A DNA stretch of 64,000 bases from Lepidodermella squamata (GCA_047495785.1 JBLDXI010000025.1:1488001-1552000); one strand, 5' to 3'. Positions 33,501 to 44,753 are shown, counted from the first letter of the stretch. Notes: a model not told the origin generated them from the sequence alone. Made by a program: numbers and translations.

Positions 33501-35344
33501 CATTTGCTGTTCTGCGAAGTTGCTATTTTGTCGCCGTACCGGTATTAGTTGAGGTAGACTAGAGGAACTACGAGAAAAAAGTCGAATTTAGAGGTTTCAC
33601 TTTTCTCGCTTCCAATTTATTCAATACGAATATTTTGTTGAAATTGGTTCAAATGACCTACAAATTTAGATTTAGAATTAGAATTTTCGAATTAAAAGTC
33701 ATTCCCCTCAACTTAAAGGTTAAGTTGAGGACGAAGGTACCTCTCCATTCCGGTTACGGATATCAAGGTAGATTTAGATTTAGAATTTTCGCACATTCAC
33801 CTGACAAAAATCATCAGTAGGAAAAAATAACCGAGTTATCCTCAGATCAAATCATCAGAAAAAGCAGCCAAGTTATATTACAACACTCACAACACACAAC
33901 ACAGCTATATTACCAATTTGTACGACACTAAATTTCAACGAACAACACAGCTACTGCACTACCAACACGGAAAAATTAATGCCATCGATAGCGTACCAGA
34001 AGTGTTACGGTAATTCAGCCTCGACATTCGCGTTAGAAGTGACCCATTTTGCCACATCTGAAGCACTTGCCGGCGCTCGCGTTCTTGGGGCAATTGTTGG
34101 AAATGTGCCCGGGCTCGCCGCACCCTCCGCATGTCTTCTTCGGACAATGGCAGCTGAAATGCCCCTTCTCCTGACAGAAATCGCATAAGGTGATCTTGGC
34201 GGCGACGCTGCAGAACATCGGGCGGTGCCACCTTGCCCCGCAGTAGCGGCACATACTTGCTCGATCCTGGACGACTTGACGGTTCGACCCTTGTTTCGGT
34301 CCGAGTCGCTTAATTGCTGCTTTCCTTTTGTCACTTTCTATCCTCGGGCGCTCGACCTTAATTGGATAGATCACAGACGCAACCTCCGGCTTCGCGGCTC
34401 TCTTTCCCTCCACCTTGCTCTGGATTAACTTGGCTTTCGCCGCGAGTTTTGCTGAGAGATTTTTAAAAACCTCACGAAGGTCAAACGCCGATACTTCGCC
34501 TATGTTGTCGGCGATAACGTTCGTTAGTTACTCGGTGAGCCGGCCAACATCCGCGTTCATTGCTGGGGCAGCAGTTAATTCTGATGAGTAGCAATTGCCA
34601 ATTACCTGACATTTGCTGAGGCACGCGATTGGGTAGATTTTCCAGCGCTTAATTTCGTGAAAAGTGAAAAATGCCGGAAAAAAACGATGCTCGGCCAGCT
34701 CAGATCGAACCCGGGAAATTTAGGATTTGCATTCTTTCCAAGAATTAACCTGCTAAGATGCTAGAAAATCTGATCTTCAAAAATTTTTAGTCCATCGAAT
34801 TTGTGGATTCCGTGGTTCCATTATGAATTCGAAACCTGTAGCAATCGACAATCAATTACTCATATGGAGAGGAATCGTTCGATACCGAATTTTGTCTGAA
34901 ATTCTTAAAATTCAAATTTATTCAAAATATTTTTTAAACAGTTGGAGATATCAACTTGCATTAGTCCATGGATGGAATTGTTTCGTAAATTCAAATCGGT
35001 TGTTTTTATTTGGCTATTAGGTCCCCGGCGTCGAAGGCCGTGCTGGCATGGCTGCAATCGCCGATCCTAACCACGAATTGGACATCACGAACGGCCTAGC
35101 CACATCCCTACTCAAATCGCTCCCAGCCTACGGCGTTCCGATGTTCATCCGCGTTATGCCCGAAGTCCCGGCTACCGGCACTCACAAGTACGTGAAAGGC
35201 CCCCTGCAAAAGGCGGCTTTCAACCCGGACGCGATTGGCAGCGACAAGCTCTACTACCTCGACATGAGCGCCAATCCTCGCCGATACGCTCCACTAACTC
35301 GCGACGTCTATCAGAAGATCGTTTCAGGCGAAATTCGACTATAG
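30579..35344 (+). CDS. SLC27A: Long-chain fatty acid transport protein / very-long-chain acyl-CoA synthetase
   Basis: Exons 30579-31410, 32347-33218 and 35021-35344 give 675 residues in frame. An N-terminal membrane segment (VPVFALTLAFIFYYNP) is followed by the adenylate-forming fold. The AMP-binding signature YTSGTTGLPKAA crosses the first junction (residues 272-283); EFYGSTEGNANAINYWNKVGAVGF and [22 protein letters not shown] are the FATP signature blocks. VPGVEGRAGMAAI starts the last exon, and the end resembles the FATP1/FATP4 C-terminus. The enzyme couples fatty acid uptake to CoA ester formation at the plasma membrane or ER. The ATG lies 21 bases inside an exon that opens after a TTTTTTAG acceptor, so a 5' UTR intron is likely. 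Intron 2 (1.8 kb) carries a foldback repeat and a gag relic. The SLC27A member cannot be settled by eye. Confidence 0.92.
33355..33545. repeat. Foldback repeat built from AACAGCAAA motifs
   Basis: The left arm (from about 33355) reads CGTCATAACAGCAAATACCC, with further AACAGCAAA units. The right arm (to about 33543) contains TTTGCTGTTT and TGCTGTTTTGTCGC units in reverse complement. The arms pair imperfectly around a centre near 33440. It has no coding frame. It looks like a small non-autonomous transposon in intron 2 of the SLC27A gene. Confidence 0.5.
33959..34560 (-). pseudogene. Retrotransposon gag relic with CCHC zinc knuckles
   Basis: A minus-strand frame carries four consecutive zinc knuckles spaced CX2CX4HX4C (first cysteines CRYC, CDFC, CGGC, CFRC), preceded by a basic region. 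This is the nucleocapsid-like end of an LTR retrotransposon gag. An in-frame TAA at 34530-34528 breaks the upstream part, and a second TAA at 34032-34030 falls inside the fourth knuckle. No protease, polymerase or LTR is recognised nearby, so it is a dead fragment. It sits antisense in intron 2 of the SLC27A gene. Confidence 0.7.
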
Positions 35345-37184
35345 CGAGGCTGTATTAGTCTATAGATTTAATGCCGAGACTTGGATAAAATGATAATTTG
35401 TTGATAGAATACGAATACGAATCACGATTTGCGTGTAATCATTCACAATGAGAGACTCATCATCATTAATTGTTGTGTAGCAGCTCAGTAAGACGAAGTC
35501 ATTTCGAAACGAAATCACCGTCATTTTAAATGTGAGTAGGCAATATAATTAATTCAATTTTACTGGTGGTTTAGGCCTAAATTATGTGTTGTGTTGTAGA
35601 TTATGTAAACCTGAAATTTTCTTTCGATAGTTCTTGATCATATTCACCTGTATATTTCCTCACTTGAATTCAGGCGTTGTGCCGCAAGTCTCGGTAATTT
35701 GTAGAGTGAGATGGTTTTTATATTAGAATCTATCAAGTGTGTTCATCTCGTGTTAACTCTTGTAAATAATATGGATAAACATTATCCGCAGCTTGCTTAA
35801 ATCGAATTATGAATTGTGCAGTTATATTTTTCAATAATATCCGAAAAGCTAAAACTTGATTCGCGTCTTCCTCAATCACAATTTCATAGAATGCTGTTCT
35901 AAATGTTGCCATGGCGATGAGTTGCTATACGATTCCGGCCAACAACAATTGCTTCTCCATCGCCCTGTGTAATCTATCATTTTTATGCACGCTGTTCTTT
36001 TGTGTCGAGACATTTTTCGAATACACCTTAATACGCTATCAAAACTAAACCCATTGACTGCTTGCTATACCTTTCACAGCTGCTCGTTTTTTCTGTCAAT
36101 TTTTGAAATTATCCTTAGATGTAAACTTGCTTGGTAAACGCTTAATCGGTGCAATCGTGAAAAATCATATTTATTTTGATTTTTTCCTCTATTCCTAATA
36201 TATAGCTTGATAGATCTTTTGATCGCTTGAACCAAGCTCGAAAAATCATATTATTTATTGAATGCGCGAATGAGAGAATAAATGACCGAAAAAATGGAGC
36301 TTTATTACAAATTGAGACTATCGGTTATTTTGTTGCGATGGAATGCTTTGCTGCGAATGATTCTCCTAAGTCTCGTTGTCTGAAACAATATTACGATTAT
36401 CTACACCAAATATTGCAATTATTACGCTTCGAGTCATCTACATTTATCTGATCATGCGTGTTTTGAATTTTCAAGATGAAAAAAAAACGAATAAAAATGA
36501 AACTTTTTCAGATACCACCAGTTTTGCTGTAGCAGAAGAGAGCGTCATTTTTTGAATGTAGGCCGTAAAGTAGTAAACGTCTGGTTCGAAAACTGCCAAA
36601 AAGGTCGAATAGCGGCATTTTCGATTCACGATCACGATCGAAGGAAAACTGACGAGTGCCGACTAACCAACTATGCTACCGGTTTCGCTGTAGCACAGTG
36701 CGCCATTTTTTACTAGTTAACCTGGTAAATAACCCTCAACGTAGACATTCAACTAATGACTTCAACTGTACCCATTTTGACGCCATATTCACCGTCACCT
36801 GGGGTGACTTTGACTTATAAAAATCGAAGGTAGTAGTGGGGTACCGTTGGATAGCCTGAAAGACGGGCTCTGAAGGAAAAGGGATATGATTTATATTGTT
36901 AAGAGGCGGATTCGGTTGAGCAGCCGCGGAAGTTCTACCGATAGTAAACAATTTCGAAGTCGCCTCATTTTCGCATGGCAAAGTTAAATTTACAACTAAC
37001 CGCTACTAGAACCCCTTAACAGTACGAATAGACAAAAAATCATAGGTAATTATTGAAGTGCAAGTATCTACTCCGTTTTATTAAATACCTATACAAGCTT
37101 CAACAAACGCAAACACATCAATAACCAATAATCGGTAGAGAATCTGCATTACAAAACAAGAACAAAGATGTCAATAAATGATGA
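35345..37184. other. Intergenic region between SLC27A and the small paralogue pair
   Basis: Mostly AT-rich and non-coding, holding the SLC27A 3' UTR and the tRNA-derived repeat described separately. A minus-strand frame at 36981-36736 (81 codons) could be part of an exon, but I see no recognisable family or clear splice partner. Confidence 0.4.
36490..36720 (-). repeat. tRNA-derived SINE remnant, two partial copies
   Basis: On the minus strand TAGCATAGTTGG (36678-36667) matches the pol III A-box consensus TRGCNNAGYNGG exactly. A GTTTTCGAACCAG near 36590 could be a decayed B box. The plus-strand motif CCGGTTTCGCTGTAGCA followed by CGCCATTTTTT (from 36678) recurs as CCAGTTTTGCTGTAGCAGAA followed by CGTCATTTTTT (from 36517), so two related units lie side by side. 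Confidence 0.45.
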
Positions 37185-37780
37185 TCACCGTGATGAATTT
37201 GATGAATCTTGATTGGTAGCACGCCCGACTCGCAAGAAAGTCGGCAAATGGTGATGAATCAGGAATATAGACCTATCGATTAGTTCCAGTACGTCAGCAA
37301 CGCGTTCTAGGATAAATAAAGCAATTAGCTTATTCCAATTAGTTAATCGACTTCTGAAGCTGGTATACAATTATTTGCATTTTGAAATAAAGAGACATGG
37401 ATTAGCTCAGAGCTCAGAGCTACCATGTTTAAAGCAACGTGTGAAAAATATTTGAACCAACAGCTGACCTGGAAAAGGTAGAGGACGAGGATGTAATGCT
37501 GGCTTTGAATGGAATACGACAGTGTAGTGCTGCTCGGCTGTCACTGTAAACCATCCGTCTTCGAAGTGCACGCAATATTTATCACCATCTTCTTCATACT
37601 GTAAGCCAATTGCCTTGGCCCCATAAAAAGACTGAAACACTGATCATAAGGTTCAACAAATTAAATCCATGTATGAGAACTAACCTGTAACATTTCAATC
37701 GCGAACTTTGTCCTTTCGTCTCGGTAGTGAACGCGAATGCTTTGCTGGCCATCGGTAACATAAAAATAAGTTTCAGACAT
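37185..37780 (-). CDS. Unknown 126-residue protein, copy 1 of a tandem pair
   Basis: Exons 37780-37685, 37631-37469 and 37306-37185 (phases 0 and 1) give 126 residues. The N-terminal 80 residues (MSETYFYVTDGQQSIRVHYR..., then GLQYEEDGDKYCVHFEDGWF) have an alternating beta pattern that could be a small ubiquitin-like fold such as PB1 or CIDE-N; that is a guess. A Pro-rich hinge and a helical C-terminus (RVADVLELIDRSIF) follow. No signal peptide or membrane span. The neighbour at 38104-38891 has the same length and the same intron phases. Exon 2 is nearly identical in the block YEEDGDKYCVHFEDGWFTVT, while exons 1 and 3 have diverged. I do not recognise the family. Confidence 0.6.
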
Positions 37781-38103
37781 TGATTTGGGCAATTACTCTC
37801 TAGACAAAGACGTCACAATTAGACATTAGAAAAACTACCATCGACAAAGATTTTGTCGAGCAGCCTTTTTACAGAAATTTAATAAAAAAGAACGAAACAT
37901 TAAGTAAATATAAGACAGTTTTCAGTCCAAGGAAGGTTAGTTAGCTGTTCATTTGGATTTTAGAAATCGCGCTTCGAAAGTCCAAAATCATCTGCTTAAA
38001 TTAATAAATACGAACAAACATGAACAAATACATTAAACAGGATTGTCTCCAAAGAACAACTGATTTACAAAACGAGAGCAAAAGTGTCAGTAAATCTTTG
38101 CGT

Positions 38104-38891
38104 TCAACGAGATTGGGATGAGGCCACGGGATCGTAATAGGAAATACGCCCACCGCCCAAAGCTATGTTCAACTGGCGATTAATTCTGGCGAGATTCTCA
38201 TGTATACTGGACAGTAGTGTAGCGACGTGCTCTGAAAAACAGCAGAATTTAGTTAGAAACCTATTAAATAAAAAAGGAATCAACATCTAAATGTTGCATA
38301 GAATTATTACGAATCAAATGACTAAGATCGGCACAAAATTGCCACATTCATCCGACAACCAATATTTCAACTGAAATCAATCTTGAGGCCAAATTTACTG
38401 CAAGACTACACACCGTATTTTACGATTACCTATTAGTCAGAACCTGAATGAAGTTAAATTCACAAAGGCAAAAAGGCAAATTGATTCATATATTGGTTCA
38501 TCCAATGACGAATAAACCGAGAAAAAAGTCGGAGGAAAAACCTTTCCCCAGCCCGCTAGTTATATACAGTTCGACAATGAACAGACCTGTAAGGGGATGA
38601 GGCGGTGCTGTTAGTCCTGAATTGAATAACACTGTGTAGTGCTGCTCAGCTGTCACTGTAAACCACCCGTCTTCAAAGTGAACGCAATATTTATCACCAT
38701 CTTCTTCATACTGCAAGCCAGTTGCCTTGGGTCCATATTGAGACTGAAATACTGATCATTAGATTCAACAAATTAAATCTGTGCCGAGAACTGACCTGTA
38801 ATGTTTGAAGATTCAATGTTGTTCTCTCGTCAATGAATCGGCAGATAACACTTCGTTTGCCGTCGGTAAGGTAAACCTTGGGTTTAGACAT
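38104..38891 (-). CDS. Unknown 126-residue protein, copy 2 of a tandem pair
   Basis: Exons 38891-38796, 38743-38587 and 38231-38104 give 126 residues with the same intron phases as copy 1. It starts MSKPKVYLTDGKRSVICRFI, shares the block YEEDGDKYCVHFEDGWFTVT and the following AEQHYTVxF, and ends in a helix (EHVATLLSSIHENLARINRQ) and a Gly/Ser-rich tail. Intron 1 of both copies is also alike (GATCAGTxTTTCAG acceptor), so the duplication is recent. The third exon is joined through a 355-base intron; its frame and splice sites fit, but it is the least certain part. Function unknown; an N-terminal PB1/CIDE-like fold is only a possibility. Confidence 0.6.
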
Positions 38892-40080
38892 TAATTTGGT
38901 AAGTAATCAAGAAGTCTCTAGGAGAGAATGTCAGAATGTCCAAGTTATCAGAGGTGACAGCTATCTCAAACGGCTATCTGAACGGCGAAGGTCCTCCACG
39001 GCTGAATTTGAGATTTCCTTTGTATTTGGCAGATGGATGGATTAATAAGCCCAACCGCTAGTTGCCCGACGATTATGCTTGGGCTTCAGTTTGAGAATTT
39101 AGAACCCGAGTGACCGCTGTGGCAACGTTTTACACGGGCCAAGTGGCAAAAAGCAGTAGAAAAATAATTTAGAAAAATAGATTACGGATCTAATAAAATG
39201 ATGTCTTTTGGTTTTTCTTTAGCGAATTCGACGACGTAGGCAGCTTGACGCGTGCTTTCTGACGAGTTCCGAGTTCATTTGCCGGATGAAGTCAGTTGCG
39301 CTGCTGTGCCACGGTAAAGAATTCGTTCACTAGTGGCGCTTCTGTGGTCAACAGGAAGACATCCTTGGGCTTTTTGACGAGCTTCCATCGCGGCTTCTCT
39401 CTTTGTGATGGCGCGGTATGCCAAAACAAAAAAATGACAAAAAAGTGGGGGTAGGGAAATTTACAAAAATCCAAAAAGAGCGCTTTGAGATTTTCAACGT
39501 GTTTTATGTCAACATTCAAATTTTTTTGAACACTAATGTCATTAACACACCAAATTACAAGCATTTAAATTTATTTTTTTTCCATGGCGACGCGTTTGCG
39601 GGCGATTCAAGAGGCGAATTCAAACTCAGGTCGCTGGGCGCCGTGCGTCGCCTGACGCCTGACCGCTGTGGTTCCAGTATCTTAATCAAGAACACGGGTC
39701 GAGGTATTTTAATATCGTGATAAGCATCGTGGAATTGATTAGTAGCATGAGAGAGAAGAGAGAAATAGCGTGGTTATAGCGTCGCTGAAAAAAATCGGGT
39801 TTGCTTTGCCGATTCAGCCATAAGTGGCACGTGGCAAGGAAATGATGGTGTTTCATCTAAGTAAGTTAAAACAGAGTAAATATGATCCGCTTCCGGTAAT
39901 CACTTAGAATCCGAGTGTGTTGTGTAACAACGCGATGTCCCCTTTTTCCCTGGGAAGTTTGATTTACACCGTTAGAAAGGTTTTTATTCAGCAACATTTC
40001 TCAGTATAATTTAACGCTGTTGGCATGAAACTAGTTTCGAACCATCCTCCTTATGCAGTAATATGCAGTAAAATACATTT
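38892..40080. other. Intergenic region upstream of the small paralogues
   Basis: No gene recognised. Short minus-strand frames between about 39430 and 39180 are rich in charged residues (for example EKPRWKLVKKPKDVF) and read on through stops and frame changes, so a broken gene copy is possible. The A-rich tract near 39420-39450 and T-rich tract near 39570 carry no signal I can name. Confidence 0.35.
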
Positions 40081-42448
40081 TCAGACATATACAGGATTAA
40101 TGACGAGATGCAGGTCGAAATCACAGGCGACTTCGTTGAAGACGCCCTTTTCGAGCATTTCATTGGCGTAGACTGGCGCTACGCCTTGAGCGCAGCCTAT
40201 TGTGATGTGCGGTTTAGATTTTTCGCAGATTTCAGCCAACCTGCCCTCGGAATCGCTTACTCGAAGCGCAGCACATTTGTCATCGTAGACCAGCGCGAAA
40301 ACCTTGACTTTCAATTGCACATTTTCCAGCAGCTCATCTGCCTCTTTTTCAGTCAGCTTCTTGTCGTAAAACAGGGTAACGTGATACTCCTCCGCCGGTT
40401 TGAAGTTGTTCTCATCCTCCTGTACGAAGTTCCATTTGTACTTAATCGACCGATCATCTGGGACGATTGGCTTTACTTTCTCATGAATTTCTTCGATATC
40501 AGCACTTGCCCGCCAGTATTTTAGCTTCTTCAGAGCCCTCTTCTTGATTGACGTTTCGTAGTCCTTTTCGACCTTTTCGACCAATTTAGCCAGTTCTCCT
40601 AATTCAGTTGAGATGAAACTCTTTCCACCCTCAGGAGTTGTTACCAGTTTGTTGTTTTCTAAGTAGCATAGTACACGCTTCAGGTTAACCTCGGGCCGTG
40701 CGGTTACGTCGAGTTTAAGGTGGTCATTCGTAAGCTTCTCATCGTCAGATACAGGCTCGTAAACTTCTAAGCATTTCTCAACGACGAATTTCGTTTGGCT
40801 AGAAAACGGCAATGTCAGATGGCTAACACCTCGCCTTTTGATGCGCTGTTCGCATAGGCTAGCGTACTGATCTGGATTGGGGTGGGTGAACTCGCATATT
40901 AGCACTTTGCTAAAGCTGGTATAGACATCGTCGCGAAGTCGATACGTGTGGTTGCACTTGTCGACGATCATTACCTTTCCGCGTGATTTGTTTACATCTC
41001 GAAGTTCGCGTAAAAATGCCTTGCGTTCACCGCCCAGTTCATCCTGATTTACGTAGGTTGCCTGAGATTGCCCCAATACTTCCATGAGTAAATTTCGCAG
41101 CAGAGTCTTTCCGGAGCCTGGGAAAGAATAAGGTTACCAAATGTGAACGTATTTGAAAGAATTACTTACCTTGTAAGCCGACTAAAAGGACCGCAAAACT
41201 GGCTTCTTCTTTGTTCCCATCGAGGCCTGTGAGAGCAGTCGAAGCTTTCGAAACCAGCTCTTCTATTTCATCATCGTCGTTTTGGTATTTCGCAAGAAAC
41301 TGCTCGAACCACGCTTTGAAGTTCTGCTGCACTAATTCGGACCAACCTTGGGGGTTGTTCATGGCAGATTTACGAGTTCGGCACGTGAAAACGTAAAAAG
41401 CCAGGAGTAACTTGGCCTCCTGCCCTAACGCTCCAGTTATTTCAAGATGGCTATTTCTGAAACGGCGTTGCCAAGCGCCGAAATTAGCTTTCCGTTTGAT
41501 CAGCTCTCGAGCCATCCTTCGGACAACGTAGATGTGGTTTTTGTGCTTGTAAATCCGGCCCACAATTTCCTGGCCTGTCTTTACATTCTTGAAAACTTCG
41601 TAGACAACGGCCCCCTCAATATTTGGCAGTTGTTCGTATTTTTGATCACAATTGGCAAATTCTTCCGCGGAATGAACCACGTCGTAAATCGGAACTCGAA
41701 ATCCCCAGCGACTCATGCTTTCAAGAGATACATCGGGAAGATCGGCTAGACCTTGAATTTGAACAGGCTCGAATTGTGGTTTGGATAAAGCGAATGCAAT
41801 TGCTGCTTCCTCGCCGTACTTCACAATATGATTATCGAAAATAGCCTCGAAAACCAAGGTAGAGTTATTGCTGACTAGAAATTCGCGAAATTCGTTGTTA
41901 GAGAACAGAAGTTTCGAGTAAAAACGCATAAGCAGACGAGCGTTAGCCAATGCACCGGCAAGTCGTGGCAATTTCAACCCAGAAAGATACGCAAGATCAG
42001 CTGTAGCTTCGTTAACACTTCGTAGGCTGATCGCAATATGAACATTTTTGGACCCAACCACCCCATAGCAGTTTCGATTGTATTCGAAAAACGCCAAGTG
42101 ACCAGCTTCGCCGTTTTCCTTCACTGTGTAAATTCGTCGCTTGAGTTCAAAATCTGAGGCATCGAGAGGTGGAGTGAAAACATCATCGGGATTTCCAAAC
42201 TTTGGCAGACCAGCCAAGAGAAATTTCGGCTGGTTTTTCTTGTCACCAGGGCAGTAAATGGCGGCGACCCCGCGACGCAGCAAGAGGCTTTTTGTTCTTT
42301 GATAGTAAGGGTCATCGAAGTGACTGCGAGTTCGATAGTCGACTATGCGGATTTTCAAGCCGCTAGGCAGGTCATACTCAGCAGATACGCTTTTAACATC
42401 GCGGTCTGCTTCCAGTTGCTTCAAGATGGATTCAGTTTTTAACAGCAT
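40081..42448 (-). CDS. Trl1-like tripartite RNA ligase (ligase, P-loop kinase, 2H phosphodiesterase)
   Basis: Exons 42448-41170 and 41117-40081, joined over a 52-base intron, give 771 residues. Residues 1-400 resemble Rnl1/Trl1 ligases: LPKFGN, nucleotidyl-lysine motif KENG (Lys110), GSKNVHIA, motif III FEAIF, motif IV EGAVVYE and motif V YKHKNHIYVVRR. The splice completes a Walker A, GLQGSGKT (about 424-431), of a polynucleotide-kinase domain with VDKCNHTYRLRDD and an RRGVSHLTLP lid. Residues 640-771 carry the two 2H phosphoesterase motifs HVT (672) and HIT (730). Domain order and length match fungal and plant tRNA ligases (about 790-1100 residues), which heal and seal 2',3'-cyclic-phosphate and 5'-OH ends in tRNA splicing and HAC1-type mRNA splicing. 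Animals normally use RtcB. All catalytic motifs look intact, the intron is of local type, and the flanking genes are metazoan, so it is a resident gene and not contamination. Substrate unknown. Confidence 0.88.
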
Positions 42449-42631
42449 TTTACCGCAAACTTAAAGCAACCTGGATTGAAAGATACCTATAAGATATGAG
42501 GAAAATGTCTGGTTTCACGTAATTATTCGACGCTATTGAAGTTGCGTATTTAAAATAAACAGCAATTGTTTTAATAACTAGCTGAGGTGCGATTGCCGAG
42601 GCACATGACTGCTTGTTTATGATGCAACCTT

Positions 42632-42880
42632 GCGAGGCGCCGCTGCAATATTGCCTCTTCCCCTTCGCTCTAATAACTGAATAGCCCAAGTTTGTGTCGA
42701 CGAAGTACAGCCGTCTACTAGGTACGCATGTGTGGTAAAGGCTTGTATAGATTATGTAGACTGGTTTTTTTTTATCGCTCGGTGTGTAAATAGTATACGC
42801 ATTGACAAAAAATTACGTGCACTCTGTGATGACTGTGTGGCGCTTCGTTATTTATTGATGAATCATAGGTACGACATTAG
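42632..42880. repeat. Duplicated 3' flank of receptor A (with copies near 46.5, 51.9 and 53.4 kb)
   Basis: TTTATCGCTCGGTGTGT...CTCTGTGATGACT...TTATTTATT (42771-42855) recurs at 46499-46578, and TTATTTATTGATGAATCATCGG-like sequence also at 53458-53480. GAGGCGCCGCTGCAATATTGCCTCTT (from 42632) recurs at 51854 as GAGGCGCCACTGCAATATTG. The receptor genes were therefore copied together with their downstream DNA. Confidence 0.6.
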
Positions 42881-43217
42881 AGTCAAATTCAAAAGTTTTT
42901 AACGCTGCAGCTTCGATTTCTTCAACCGTAAACAGCCTGTTACACTGGAATGAAGTGAAGTTGCAGGAGAATATATTAAGACTCTCATAATTATACCCAG
43001 TTGCGCAAAGGAATTTGTATTCTCGCAGAGACAAGTCGATTAAATCGACCGAAATAGCAATAAACTATGACTGACAAGCAACGAAAAAGCAAGCAGCTTT
43101 TGAGAAATACCCGAATATAAGAAGTATGCACATGACGTTCACAGCAATCTGCATGCCAGTAGAGCGATGGGTAAGCGGCAGGAAGAGGAACTGAACCTGA
43201 CGTTGACGCGAAACGCA

Positions 43218-44653
43218 TTATAAAGGCCTCGTTAAAATCAACGATGACTCGATTGATTTCGGATCTCTAACGAGATAAACGTCGCTGGAGCTTTTTAAAC
43301 CTCGAGAAGGGCAACATAGAGAAGCCAAACGTCTTCTAAATGCTGGACTTATTGAACATGCAAATGGCAACGTTAAACTGTACTCTATCATGCTCAACGA
43401 TACAACGCTCTGAGCGAGAAACGATTGAATCCGTGGGGAGAACGCTTCACTGTCAAATTTCGACCATAAGACTTTGACTGGAATTGGGCCAAGGAACAGT
43501 AAAATCAACTCCATGGCCAAATAAAACATGATGAAGATTGTCAGAGTTATGGCCTGGTTACGTTGTTGATCCTCAGCTTTCCTTAACTTCGAGATGCTGG
43601 GCCGCTTAGACCATGTTAAGAGTTTGATGATGGTCAGAATCTCAGCTGTGGCTGTTATCGCTAGAAAACCTGGAAAAATATAAATCGTATAATCAACATG
43701 AGTGAGATTTGGGCAGTATGGTTAGGATTTGATTGATTTTTTTTAGCAATTTTCGGCGATTTAGCATGTGTTAGTTTTATTTATAATAGGCCCTCCGCCG
43801 GGCGGCGCTATAGGCGATTTGATTTGGATTTTTTGTTATTTTTTGAGCAAAGGTTTGATTTCGGAAATTTACCGAAGATTTAGCTTGCAATAATGGCTTC
43901 TCGAAATGGCAGAAATATCGAGAAGTTTTCTTGTAGAGTGGAGTTTGAATTTGGTTCACAGCAATTTGATTCCCTATCCCAGAGAGGCCGAAAACCCAAA
44001 ATCAAAATAAATCCCAAAAACTTGATGTGGGAGAACATACCGTACGAGATGAGAATCATGCCGATCGAGTAGATAGTGAACCAGTTCCATCCGTCAACTG
44101 GCCATCTATATAGCACGCAAATCTCCGCATTCATGAGGCTATCTTCGGGTGTAACCACGTCGAAAGCAGCCATCCGTGGAAAATTGATTATAGCCATCAC
44201 AATGCAGCTTAAAATCACCACGATGCGAACTCGTTTCTGACGACCGGGGTCAAGCATCGAATGCATCGATGGAGTTTTAGTTTTTAGATACAAGTGCTCC
44301 TCAACAGCCATCTGAGCTACGAGAAACGTCAGCAGTGAAGATGAATACAGAAAAATTGAAATTGATGTAACTATGATGACCCCAGTTGTGAAGGTGTATT
44401 GGAAATAATACATCATTGAGGAGGCAATTACTGAGGAGGCGACTGCGATGCTTTGAATTATACACATTGTCCTGATGATGAAGAATGTGGGTGCAGAAAA
44501 CGTGGCCTTGTCGCAAAAGATCCAAAAAGTAAACATGTTTCCGATAATGCCTAATATGCTGATAATTGGCCGCACGACACCGAATAGAGCGCTGTCCCAC
44601 GTTTGATCGCGATTTGCTATCAAAACTTGACATGTCAGATTACTGATATTCAT
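43218..44653 (-). CDS. Orphan rhodopsin-like receptor, copy A of four
   Basis: Exons 44653-44041 and 43669-43218 (phase 1 intron, about 370 bases) give 354 residues. MNISNLTCQV provides an N-glycosylation site before TM1 (RPIISILGIIGNMFTFWIF, with the GN of class A receptors). Seven hydrophobic spans can be counted, with the intron between TM5 and its cytoplasmic end, and the helix-8 region FRRRLASLCCPSR holds two cysteines for palmitoylation. There is no DRY motif: the end of TM3 reads VAQMAVEEHLYL. The NPxxY motif in TM7 is also replaced (LPFACSISPAFRRR). It belongs with the copies at 46.8, 49.9 and 53.8 kb. Ligand unknown; a nematode-like chemoreceptor or divergent peptide receptor are both possible. 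Confidence 0.75.
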
Positions 44654-44745
44654 CGCACATAAGCTTCTTAAATTTTATAAAATTTCTGAAATACGATAAA
44701 TAGTAGACTGTAACTTTTATTACTTGCAATATTTAGCTTGTCGAC

Positions 44746-44753
44746 TTATATAG
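44746..44753 (-). promoter_or_regulatory. TATA box of receptor A
   Basis: CTATATAA on the minus strand, about 93 bases before the start codon. Similar boxes precede copies B (CTATATAG at 47968-47975, about 62 bases upstream) and D (TTTTATATATAA at 54945-54956, about 45 bases upstream). Confidence 0.4.

Noticed and set aside
40108-40524. Plus-strand 138-codon frame
   Set aside because: Antisense of the RNA ligase 2H and linker exon, whose catalytic motifs establish the sense strand.
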